Source: Atopsyche davidsoni (lineage: Eukaryota > Arthropoda > Insecta > Trichoptera > Hydrobiosidae). Taken from it: 64,000 nt of DNA. A program made the translations under genes and the position numbers. Positions within the stretch are counted from its first letter, which is position 1; each line of letters begins with the position of its first letter. Below, one piece after another: positions 50,338 to 60,693 of this stretch. Below the pieces are notes generated by a model. It made no database searches. It was not told where the DNA came from and was given only the letters and a program-made list of their open reading frames with translations. The stretch covers positions 14,379,501 to 14,443,500 of the forward strand of contig JAILWY010000010.1 in assembly GCA_022113835.1 (NCBI GenBank), written 5' to 3'.

Positions 50338-51338
50338 TTAATAAGTTGTCCAGTTTCCTCCGTTGTTTATAATAGCCAGGCATCTTCGAGGCATTCTTTC
50401 AACTATTTTTTCTGCATATTCTCGGGATAATGACCTCTATATGCCCTTTAAGTTGCAAGTAAGCTCAGCGGCAGTTAGCGTTTTTTTTTCTCGAAGTTTA
50501 AGCTTTATCAACGTTCAAACGTTTTCAATTGGGCTTGCGTCAAGAGATTGTGAGGGCCAATCCAAGACCTCGATGCCTGTATCTTATTTCCACGTGCTGC
50601 ATAGGCGACTTCGGTGTTTGGGTCGTTATCTTCTTATAATATCCATGATTCACTTGGGCATGAGAACAGTTTTTAGGTAGATTGTAATAATGCTTTTTGG
50701 TATATTTGGTTTATCCTTGCAGCATTCAAAATTCCGGTAAACAAGTTCAAATTGCCAAAACCACGTTTTGAGAAGCATCCCCAAACATGCACTTGCACAC
50801 CGGATGTTTAACAGTTTTTTCGACCAGTCTGTTATCGGCAGTTGACCAAGCACAAGGTGAGATACTAGTTGCCCAAAACGAAGCTTCGTCAGAAAAGATT
50901 ATCTTGTCCCAGTCGCGGTCTTTGTTTTCATATGCCCAGGACATTCTTTTTTTAACGTGATTTTCTGAAAGGAGCGGTTTCTTCAATGTGCTTTGATATT
51001 CTAACTTAATCTACATTAAACGTCTTCTTATTATAGCTAGAGATATATTTAATCCTTTTTGTTTTAGTTTTTTTTATGCAGATTGCAAAGATAGATGTGG
51101 GTTTTTCAAAAATAGGTTAGTTATCCGCTTATCCTCGGCGGACGACGTCTTTTTTTGCTTTACAACTTTCTGGTAAGTCATCGACGTGTTTTGTTTCTAA
51201 ATATCGCTTCACCCACTTGGTCACAAACCCCTTCGACTTATTCATGTACTTTGCAGCATGAACGCGTGACATTTTTGGTCTTTTGGGATGCAAACAAAGG
51301 AACACTGCCTCATAGCGGGAAGCATACGCGGCACTCAT
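50338..51338 (-). mobile_element. Decayed Tc1-like DNA transposon (transposase pseudogene)
   Basis: Minus-strand fragments in collinear order give a Tc1-type transposase. The N-terminal HTH block includes RPKMSRVHAAKYMNKSKGFV and TKWVKRYLETKHVDDLPES (51338-51129). A middle block reads NHVKKRMSWAYENKDRDW and IIFSDEASFWAT, which contains the first catalytic Asp (50986-50747). The C-terminal part ends MPRRCLAIINNGGNWTTY at the stop codon at 50338. Several in-frame stops and frameshifts separate the blocks, so no transposase can be made. I could not define terminal inverted repeats. Confidence 0.88.
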
Positions 51339-52914
51339 CTCTGGAAATTTGCACTTTGTACGAAGTGAACACGAAAACTAAATAATTTATACGATGCATT
51401 AAGGACAAAACGTTAGGCTACTTGTTTATATCTTTTTTTTTTTTTTTTTTTGCAAAAAAACTTCAAAAACATTTTTTTATAATGGTTCTTGTTAAACACA
51501 CCATATACAAATAAATAATGATATACAGACACATTAATGAGGCGAATGACGAATCACTTGTGAAAATTGCAATTTTGCAAAATTAATTTATTTTTAAATT
51601 AATGTTTCAAAATTAATATTATTTATTTAAAATTAATTTAATTTTTCAAAATTATTTTGCTTTTTTTATTTTTAAAATACAAACTTTTTTCTTATTGGAC
51701 GCTTACAAATTCTTTCGATATAAAATATTAATATGAACGCGATAAATAAATCAAAATTAAATAAATCAAATCGAGCGCTGCGCATCGTCGTTGTTTCCAA
51801 GCAGGAAGCGCATGGAGCGTAATTTTTTTCAGAGCGCATCTGTCAGTCTTGACGACCAGCCGCCGACAGTTGACAAGCGAATGGCCGACAGCTGATTGTT
51901 GTTTCTCCCCTGGCGGAAGCTTTTATTTAAATTTAAAACAATGGCTTTTGTACATTCGCACTCTGCTGAAGGGTTGTGTTAAGGGTAGATTCTGGTTCAA
52001 AGGTGAGGACTATATTTATTTATAGTATTAACACGCCATAATTTTGATCATAAATAAGAGAAAATTGTATGAATGGTTGAAATAAAATTGCTTTGATAGT
52101 ATTAAATGTGTTTGACTCGAAAAAATCTCCTCACTCGTTATTCTTGCTTATTAATGCACGGGAGCACCCCCAAGAGTACACCCTAGACCCCCGCTACAAA
52201 GCAGACTTTTTTAGCAGATAAAAAAATCAATATCACGTATATCTGTTTTCAGTACGATGACCGCTCTATACATCAAACCCTGTGAGTTGCAATTCCAATG
52301 GTAAAGACCAATAAAATGTCAAAAAATAATTGAACATATAGTAGCAGTATTGCATATTGATATTGGATTGAGGCATTGAGTTTTTTAGTCCTTTGGTAAA
52401 TAAAATGGATTTTTTTGTTTTTCCATACCAGATAAAATACACAATAAACAAAATTGCCCTCCTCTCAGCGCAATCCATTAAAACATTTAGTTATTTGACA
52501 ATAAAACTGTTTAATACAATAAAAATAACAAAATATTGAATACATTTTCCTAAGCTACTAAACGCTAAATTATTTTTGTTTGTTTTATGCGATATTTTTC
52601 ATATACGTTTATATCCATATATAAGTTATTATTGGCTAATTAAAGAAACTATAATATATTTTCCATCTTATACCAAAATATTACAATAAATAGGAAGTAA
52701 TATAAATATACATACTTAGATCAATCGTTTTTTTATCTTGGAATTTTCCAATATCTATATACTCTGTACACCGGACACGTCTAGCAAAGTAAAAAATACG
52801 TACTTGATAATGACTTACAAGAAAATTTCACTTTTAAAATTAAATCTTCAATATATTTTTTAAATAATGTAAATAACTTCTTTTGTAAATATTTAAATAA
52901 GCATTCAGTCTATC
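51339..52914 (+). other. Intron stretch without a recognised gene
   Basis: AT-rich with a poly-T run near 51431 and a GC-richer island at about 51770-51925, which contains CAGCTG and repeated GCGCAT-type words. No gene supported. Confidence 0.65.
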
Positions 52915-53528
52915 TTCTTTTAAAATTAAGTAATTATTTTTTTTCATCGAAATTATTTCATATTTAAATTGATGTTTTATTTTCTACAACTTTTCAATTT
53001 ATTCCATACACAATAAATATAGCAAGTAATAACTAAGATTATTAATCGAATTTTTTTATAAATTTTATATAAATAAAATGTATTTTTTAAGCATTTACCT
53101 TGCACAAGAACTATCTAATAACGTAAAGGTGCGAGGAAAAGCACTCACTCCAAAGCGATTCACTCCAAAACTTGTTCAACGTTAACTTTTAAAGCAAAGA
53201 TCAATTTCACCGATCAAATTGTCTAATTAAATTTCCACTTTTTAGGTACAAGGAGAGAATAAACTTTTAACGGATAAAAAAGTTAAAAAATTGTCAAGGA
53301 AGCTTTATGAATAACGATACTTCGAGATAATCCATATAAAATATTACGATTACAGTCCAATAGCTTCGCTTTATATGTAAAAATGTCATTCTTATGAAAT
53401 ATCGATAAGATTGCAATTACGTGCATTTACAAGTTATATCGTCAATTTGATTCATATTCCGTGAGAATTAATGTTCATCGAGTGAATCGATTTCCATTGA
53501 ACTCATCGAGTATTTTATTTATAGTAGT
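52915..53528. repeat. Segment B, first copy, of a local direct duplication
   Basis: About 614 bp, nearly identical in the same orientation to 57548-58165. Differences are scattered substitutions and small indels, such as a tandem GATTCATAT only in the second copy. Both ends are sharp. It is not coding. Confidence 0.95.
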
Positions 53529-56085
53529 ACGTTTATTTATATTTTCAATACATAAAAATCATGCTAGCATATCAAATAAATTTTGGACTAAAATGTTTTA
53601 AACGATTTTGCTGTGATACGTATTGATTAACGAGAGAAGTGTCCTATTTTCAAACGGCGCGCTCTAATTTCAGATTTTAGCATGAGATGTTATCTCGTCT
53701 GGTTGGCTGGTGTATTTCTCGCAGTATATAATTCTGAGTTATAATTCATGGCCTATTATCACTTATCGCAGATCTTCAAGTGTACCGGGCACAGCGTAGC
53801 CCTGCCTCGCTGCTGATTAGCTGGAGTAGGAGAAGAACGCGGGCTACGCTGGAGACATTAATACAACTGCCTTCAAGTATACGTAATGAGGATGCAAAGT
53901 TACCGTAATTTCCTACTTATTTAAGGAGAATTCGAAAATTATCTCCAATCTACTTAGTTTATTGTATTGTTAACGTGTAAATTGGAGAAGTTATTATAAT
54001 GTTCAATGAATGTATACATGGATTCTGCGTGGGTTGTGTAGAGCCTCATACCAAATCATAACTCCTGATATGGCTCTTCACGATACTTCAACCTTAAGTA
54101 AGGTACGCATTGTGATACTTAATTTAAAACAAAAAGTGACTCGCTATGAGACAACTCTATTATTTGAAAACATTTAACTGTCTTCAAGCATATCGTTTAA
54201 GTATTTAATTATCACAACATGTAAATTCGTCTTTTTCCCATTGTCAATACTCGCAGTACATATTTATTTTCACATGCCTCAGAAGACTCGCTCTCAGAAA
54301 TACGGCTAGAGCTCTTGCAGTTTGGTATTACCTTACCCTACTGTTTTTTTTTTTTATTATTTTTATTCAATGGCGGTCGATCCTTCTAGCTCTCATTATA
54401 ATTATATTTTTAAGTATATATATAGTAAATAAATTACATCGATTTTAAAGATTCTTTTAAAAAAATAAAACGTTTATTGTTCTTTTTATACAACTGAATA
54501 ACTTACCAATGATATTTTGAATTTTGATTGTGAGTTAAAAAAATAAATATCTTTGTTGTTGTCATTTTATTTTTCAAATCTTTGTGAGTAAAATACACAT
54601 TGAGCTTAAAACAAAAAAAAACATCGTTTACAATAAAGTAACAAGTAGAAAGTGCATGCAATATTTATTATTTATTAAAAAAATAACATCTAAGAAAGAA
54701 AAGGGTGGATAAACATGAAAAATAACCCTTAAATAATAATACATTTTTGCCTTTGTTACATACAGATCAATTATTTTCAAATAAAAATCCTTGACATGTA
54801 AGAAATGTTTGAGTTATTCCTTCTTGTGGAATATTTGCCGTAAGAAAGCGGGCAGCCCCGGAGGCACGCCCGCGCCCGCCCCCGAGCGCTCGCCCAATTA
54901 GCCGCAACAAACTTGCAGCGGACGGAGTTCCACCTTTTAACTTCTGATTTCCTCATAAACCGTAAATTATTCTTTAAAAAAAGACTCGGAACGACCCAAG
55001 GGCCGTAGTGTCTTCATTCAATTTATATTATTCAATTAAACCTCCGTCCTCCCCTCCTTTCTTCCGAGCTCCGCTTGTAAGGTGGCCACAAGGATACACT
55101 TTAAATGGGACAATTTGAGCGTTGCCACGCTTAAACGGTTAAAAAAACATTTTTTTAAATTAAATTTATAAAAGTTTTGTCATTATTTTATTCAAAAACA
55201 CCTAAGCAGTTTTTTTTTAAATAAACTAAACTTCTGTTTAATATTATATATTAATTGTAAAAAAGTTAAGCACGTCAGCGTGAAACTGCGCGATCGTTTA
55301 TTTTATGAACGAGGTTGAGCATGCCAAAACTGCAGCGCTGTGCCGTCGGCTGATTCACTGCGTGTGGTTACCGCCTGCATGTGGCCCATGAAACAAAGGA
55401 AGACAGAAAAGCTCGCGCACGCGTGGCGCCTTTGTTGGCGACCGACCAATTAGCGACGACCATTCAAGTCTAATTGAATTAAAGAGCGCCTGCGGAGAGC
55501 GGTCGAGTGTATGAACGAATTCAAAAACTGACGCGCTTTGTACAATTATACTACAGGGAACTACATGAGAACTCATTTACAAGCCCCCGATTGAGTGGAA
55601 AGCCGCGTAATAATTTTGCCCAAACGTCTACATACCATGACCCGACGTGATTCGATGTGGACGACTTTATGCCTGCGAGGCACGGTACGATTTTGATCAA
55701 ATTTTTCATTAAATCGCTCACGTAAAATCACAGTGAATTTCTTAAGCTTTGTATCCAGAGCACGTAATTTAAAATAAGTATTAAACTTTTTTAAATAAAA
55801 AATAATGGCGCGCTGTGATCGACGTTGTCTTCGCGTCCAATGAGTTTTCGATTGCATAAGTTTTATTTTTAATTACAATTGCAAACAAATATATTATTTA
55901 CTACTCTTTTCTTCTTTCACAAAATTCCGGACTTTAAAAACCTTCTTTAAAACAAATTCTACTCAAATGTAAGTCTCAGTTGAATATCGTTAATGGAGAA
56001 CAATCCACGACGACTTGCCTTTAATATTACATGCAATTATACTATATTCATATTCGACTCACAATTTGGAAGCTCCCTCGTGGCC
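53529..56085 (+). other. Intron stretch between segments B1 and A1
   Basis: This part was not retained in the downstream duplicate, where B2 is joined directly to A2. It holds GC-rich islands at about 54840-55090 and 55300-55560. A 94-codon minus-strand ORF (55573-55857, Arg/Lys-rich) has no recognised domain. Confidence 0.6.
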
Positions 56086-56140
56086 TAAAATCGCATCGCG
56101 ATCCGAGGGCGAGCTCGCTTGGTTTGCTTATCACGCGACT
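56086..56140. repeat. Segment A, first copy, of a local direct duplication
   Basis: 55 bp, matching 58167-58221 at 53 of 55 positions; the two differences are G in A1 and A in A2. It contains the palindrome GCGAGCTCGC and the inverted pair ATCGC/GCGAT. Confidence 0.93.
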
Positions 56141-56740
56141 ACAAGACTACGCAAGACTACAAGAAATTAAGCAGTTTGTGTCTCAATAATATACAGCTGA
56201 ATGAGTTATTCTAAAGATAATTATTAGTGACAACATTAGTATTTACTAACAAAAAAAAGCTTTTGATCTCCTAGCCATTTGGCAGCTCAAACCTGTTGTT
56301 TAAATATGGACTAATACAAATTAAACCAGGATGCTGTGGATAATTTTAGTACTTTGGTGGCAGTGGCAGAGGATAGGTGTATGAGGGTGATATAATCAGA
56401 TAAAGCTAGTAAAAACAACACAAATAAAACAATTAATTAGAATTATTGTCTTAAAAACATAGTTTATGGTTCTAGTTTTTATTCTAAATAACTTTTTAAT
56501 AATTTCAAAAGACTCGCTTATTGCATCTCATATGATTCCATAATCAATAAAAATGGACATTTTATGATATTAGAAAATATATTTTATTAAGTAATAAGGG
56601 TGTACATTTCAAAATACATGTTTATTTTGAAAGCGATCATTCCTTGAATCGATTACATGAGAATCGTGTAATAATAACGAAAATAATACAAAATAAAATA
56701 AAACGCACACTGATACTGCTCCATTAGGACTGAACTAACA

Positions 56741-57404
56741 TCATGGCTCAGCTTTGGGCGAGACCTCGATGACTCTGGGTTTGTCAATCATGCGGACGGT
56801 GCGGTTGCCTTGCTCCACGATCCCAATAATCCAGGCCGGATAACCCTCTTGCTTCTCGATGTCCTTACAGTACTCGGCTGCCTGTTCACGCTTCGAGCGC
56901 GGAGTCCTTGAAACCGCGCATGATCAGCGGAATGACGACATCGCGTTCCTTCTCCGTCATCTTGATGGACACGCCGAGCAACATGAGCATGTTGTCGCAT
57001 TCGGTGACTCCCATGGCGTATAGATCGCTCAGAACGTTAGCGGAGGCGGTCTTCCCCATCATGTAAGGGTCGTCCACGAGCGGATAGAGAAAGTCAGTGG
57101 TCTGGACGAGGCACAGTCCGCCGTGGCGCAGGGGGGTGACGGAGCAGTCAAGGCCGATGCCGATACGCGGAATCGCCATGTGCATGAAGTGAGAGTGCTC
57201 GTGTTCCTGCGAACTGTAGTCCTGCTGCAGCGATTCCACGAGCTTCCCCAGCACTTCCTGCGGCACCTTGCAGGCGCGGCCCTTCAGGTCCACGAATCGC
57301 GTCAGGCGAAAGCCGGCCTCCAGATCGTGAGCGTTCGGGTTTCCGCCCATCTCGAGCTGAGCCGCGCCCAGGGCGTCCTGGTCGACGTTCTGATCGTCTG
57401 CCAT
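56741..57404 (-). pseudogene. SelD: Selenophosphate synthetase 1 copy broken by internal deletion
   Basis: The start codon at 57404 opens [20 protein letters not shown], then [19 protein letters not shown] (Arg43 at the Sec/Cys position) and onward to FKDSALEA. There the frame hits TGA at 56886. Relative to the copy at 37018-38154, 524 bp (37120-37643 of that copy) are missing, joining the middle of the protein to [15 protein letters not shown] out of frame. The original C-terminus survives: [16 protein letters not shown] to a stop at 56741. Near the N-terminus an in-frame 33-base deletion between GCTC repeats removed the RRPFDP block. It keeps apparent 5' leader sequence (to about 57530) and a possible AATAAA signal (56621-56626, minus strand). 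It lies between segments A1 and B2. Not a functional enzyme. Confidence 0.92.
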
Positions 57405-57547
57405 CTTCAATTCCAGAACTTTCGGAAGGACGCAGAGCCGACGCGACGGACGAGGTATCAAAAAAAAAAAATTGCCGGCAGACGACGCTTGCAAAATATT
57501 CTTATTTTGAATATGAGTAAACGCAGCGAATGTGGAATAATTATTTT

Positions 57548-58165
57548 TTCTTTTAAAATTAAGTAATTATTTTTTTTCATCGAAATTATTTCATATTTAA
57601 ATTGATGTTTTATTTTCTACAACTTTTCAATTTATTCCATACACAATAAATATAGCAAGTAATAACTAAGATTATTAATCGAATTTTTTTATAACTTTTA
57701 AATAAATAAAATGTATTTTTTAAGTATTTACCATGCACAAGAACTATCTAATACCGTAAAGGTGCGAGGAAAAGCACTCACTCCAAAGCGGTTCACTCCA
57801 AAACTTGTTCAACGTTAACTTTTAAAGCAAAGATCAATTTCTCCGATCAAATTGTCTAATTAAATTTCCAGTTTTAGGTACAAGGAGAGAATAAACTTTT
57901 AACGGATAAAAAAGTTAAAAAATTGTCAAGGAAGCTTTATGAATAACGATACTTCGAGATAATCCATATAAAATATTACGATTACAGTCCAATAGCTTCG
58001 CTTTATATGTAAAAAAGTCATTCTTATGAAATATCGATAAGATTGCAATTACGTGCATTTACAAGTTATATCGTCAATTTGATTCATATTTGATTCATAT
58101 AGAATTAATGTTCATCGAGTGAATCGATTTCCATTGAACTCATCGAGTATTTTATTTATAGTAGT
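57548..58165. repeat. Segment B, second copy
   Basis: About 618 bp, same orientation and near-identical to 52915-53528. It starts 18 bp after the apparent 5' end of the broken SelD copy and ends directly at segment A2. Confidence 0.95.
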
Positions 58166-58166
58166 T

Positions 58167-58221
58167 TAAAATCGCATCGCGATCCAAGGGCAAGCTCGCT
58201 TGGTTTGCTTATCACGCGACT
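58167..58221. repeat. Segment A, second copy
   Basis: Direct repeat of 56086-56140. It is joined to segment B2 within one or two bases, whereas B1 and A1 are separated by about 2.56 kb. Confidence 0.93.
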
Positions 58222-59138
58222 CGAATCTAAAGGAAGCAATAAGTTACTTAATCCTCTAAAAATCATAAGTTGTCTTCAAGTCTAAAAAAGGAAATCTCTT
58301 GGAATGAAACCTCTCTACAATGCAGGATTTCTGTTTTTTTCATTAACACTTAAATTCAATGCCGCAGACGACTCAAACAGAACATATCCACATTTTTTTC
58401 TGAATGCTTCTTCCTGCCTTCTTATTTGTAAACTTAGTCTGATTATAATTTTTTCGAAGGAAAATATAATTTAGCTAATAAATACGAGCATAAAATTTTC
58501 TTAAACATTCTAAATCATAAAATTCAAAATAATTTTTATTTCATTCTGAAAAAAATGCATAATTTAAATACCTTTATTCTCTTCGAAAAGGTTTTTATAA
58601 TTTTGCATAATTGTTATTGTTGATGTGTAATAAATAAATTAATTTCTCGTCTGTTTCGCCGTTGGAGATTTGAGTCTGTCGAGTGTCCCCGCCGGACACT
58701 CCCCTCGTGAATGACCCATTAGAGCCTCTCGCCGCAGAGCGTTACTCACTCTGTTTAATTAAGATGAACAATTAATAAATTCGTGTCAGACGCCCATAAA
58801 ACATAATTTAAAAGCACTTTCAAGGGCTCACATTTCAAGGGAAACATTTGATTTATTCTTACATTTTTTCGACGCTCTAAGAACTTGAAAATATTGTCAG
58901 TTAAAACACCCGTAACTAAGAATTGGTCATTAAATACTCGGAACACCTTTAACCTTACATTTTTCCAGACTTCTACAAAAGCGTGTTATGTAAAGTGTCC
59001 AAACAAAAAAATGGGAGTTAATCATATTTGCACAATCATTAAGAATCTAGAACAATTTTACTACGCAAAAAATAAGCACATTTTAAGTTGTGCTACATTG
59101 GTAACAAAACATTTTCTTAAAAAATTTAATACATAATA
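58222..59138 (+). other. Intron stretch without a recognised gene
   Basis: AT-rich with a small GC-rich patch at about 58660-58740. That patch contains the inverted repeat GAGTGTCC/GGACACTC (58681-58688 and 58694-58701). The region just below 59139 is the 3' flank of the nested glycosyltransferase gene, with ATTAAA on the minus strand at 59125-59130 as a possible poly(A) signal. Confidence 0.6.
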
Positions 59139-59377
59139 TTAATCTCCTAAACTTAAGCTGTATGTGTTTGGGCAAAATTTTTTGGCAAAGTATCCATACG
59201 CAACACTTTCATTTTGTAGGTGTAATTTTTGGCTGATATTTGGCCCATTCTGCACTTGAATAGCATAAGAGTTCTTAGTGTGTGCCTGCACTGATCCCAG
59301 CATGGCAGGATCAAAGATCATGTGGTTTTCATCCAGACTTAGCGGGTTAAAAGCCGACATCGGTAGCACTTTGAATC
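59139..59377 (-). CDS. Alpha-1,4-galactosyltransferase family protein, exon 3 (C-terminus)
   Basis: Acceptor TTTTAG lies just before 59377. The exon completes the Gly codon left by exon 2 and reads GFKVLPMSAFNPLSLDENHM and on to SVAYGYFAKKFCPNTYSLSL, G, D and stop. A V-L-P-x-x-A-F-x-P block and a final Y-x-x-A-x-x-x-CP block are the usual end of this family. The common H-x-W-N motif is replaced by AIQVQNGPN, another departure from active members. Exons 1-3 sum to exactly 357 codons including the stop. Confidence 0.9.
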
Positions 59378-59714
59378 CTAAAATTAAATACATATAGTTT
59401 TTCAATTAGTCGAATCAAAGGTCAGGCAATTCTATCTAATGCATTTTATTCACAGATAACTTTAATGCCGATAAATATGTTTGAGCTTGAAAAAAGGACA
59501 CCGCTGTTATCTCAATTAATAAAAACTAAAGGCAATTCCACTTTTTACGATATGTATTGTATTTATTATCAAAAAAACTTTTGAAAGCAATTGCCTTTTG
59601 ATAATTTTTCAAATTATGGCATGGTGAAAATTTTTTTTTAAACTAAATCCCAATGTTTAACGTAATTAAATAATTGCCATTTCAATAGTTATAACCTTAA
59701 ATGCTTGACTTCAC

Positions 59715-59839
59715 CTTTGCACATTTCACGAGAAATGTCTATAAAATTTGATATTTGACAAATTCTAGCGAGGATTCTTGTTAATACATCAGCTCCATTG
59801 TGAGTCAATAAATGTTTATCATAATTTTCTGTTGTTTCA
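59715..59839 (-). CDS. Alpha-1,4-galactosyltransferase family protein, exon 2
   Basis: 125 bases between TTTGCAG and GTGAAG on the minus strand. With the two bases from exon 1 it reads NETTENYDKHLLTHNGADVL then TRILARICQISNFIDISREM. The H-N-G-x-x-x-(L/F)-T-R-x-(L/F) block is the family signature found after the catalytic domain core (usually GNNGP or GHQGP followed by TR). It exits in phase 1. Confidence 0.9.
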
Positions 59840-59986
59840 CTGCAAAATAAGTAAACTAATTGTGTTAATGACATTACCAAACCAATTTAATTAACTACTG
59901 CATAAAAAATGTACTTAAAAATTAAAAATATACACTTATCACTATATAAATAAGTATTTGGGGTGCTTTTATGTTTTTTTGCTTAC

Positions 59987-60693
59987 TTCAAGCACATTTC
60001 GACTATCTGATGGCCATAATTCTTCAAATCGAAATTGACAATTGAATTTCCAACTATGCCGGAAGCATCCATGCCTGCAAAGTTATTTTCGAGTTCCTCC
60101 GTACTCTTTAAGGTAATGGCATTGAAATTCATAAAAGTTCCCCCATATTTCCATAAAATCAAAAATTTTAGCACGTCGTCAGCATGATCAATTGCATAAG
60201 GTGACGCTTTTAAAGCTTCTGTCTCATACCATTTCTCTAGCGGGGTGTTTTTTATTAAATTCTTCACATGCATGTTTCGTATCATAATATTATTGTAATT
60301 CATTGGTTTGAAGGAAAGAAGGGTTTCGGAACTTTGTACATCGGCGTATAGCTTTGGAGAATGAGGTGGAGTCGTGAACAAAACGTAGACCCAATGCACC
60401 GGATGTAACCTAGCTGCTGATTCGATGGCACATACTTTCTGAAAATTCATTTGTATCAATCCATTAAAGGCAACAGTGCAAGAATTATCAAGGAAAAATA
60501 ATAATTTTCCGTTCCGAAGTTTCGATGTGTCGTCGCTGATGTCCATGGAGAGTCCGTCTATTTCTACATGATGACAAAATATGTTCGAAGAAGAATTATT
60601 TGCTTTCACATTATCATAAAATACTAAAGTAAGTGCATGTATCAAGAAAAGTTCTATAAAAATACACGAAGATCGTCTTGATCTCATACTCAT
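59987..60693 (-). CDS. Alpha-1,4-galactosyltransferase family protein, exon 1; DXD motif changed to NFN
   Basis: This is a nested gene, antisense in the Ig gene intron. Family members are Golgi type II membrane enzymes that add galactose or N-acetyl sugars to glycolipids. Exon 1 opens MSMRSRRSSCIFIELFLI with an N-terminal membrane anchor at about residues 10-26, after a basic cytoplasmic start. Family blocks follow: LLFFLDNSC, QKVCAIESAARLHPVHWVYV, WYETEALKASPYAIDHADD and VLKFLILWKYGG. Active members then have a YLDLD or YLDTD motif that binds metal and nucleotide-sugar. Here it is FMNFN, so both Asp are Asn (codons AAT, residues 189 and 191). The donor GTAAGC follows 59987. The full product is 356 residues, normal for the family. 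With an intact frame and splice sites but the catalytic motif lost, it is probably a pseudoenzyme or an early pseudogene. An alternative downstream Met (residue 3) is possible. Confidence 0.92.

Noticed and set aside
55573..55857. Arg/Lys-rich 94-codon minus-strand ORF, considered as a transposase HTH fragment
   Set aside because: A loose resemblance only; no catalytic block or repeat ends follow, so it is not annotated as a gene.
56886..56888. In-frame TGA in the SelD copy as a possible selenocysteine codon
   Set aside because: It lies at the deletion junction, about 130 codons past the Sec/Cys site. That site is Arg (CGC) in both copies. The TGA is a frameshift product.
57123..57566. 147-codon plus-strand ORF
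   Set aside because: Opposite-strand shadow of the broken SelD copy.
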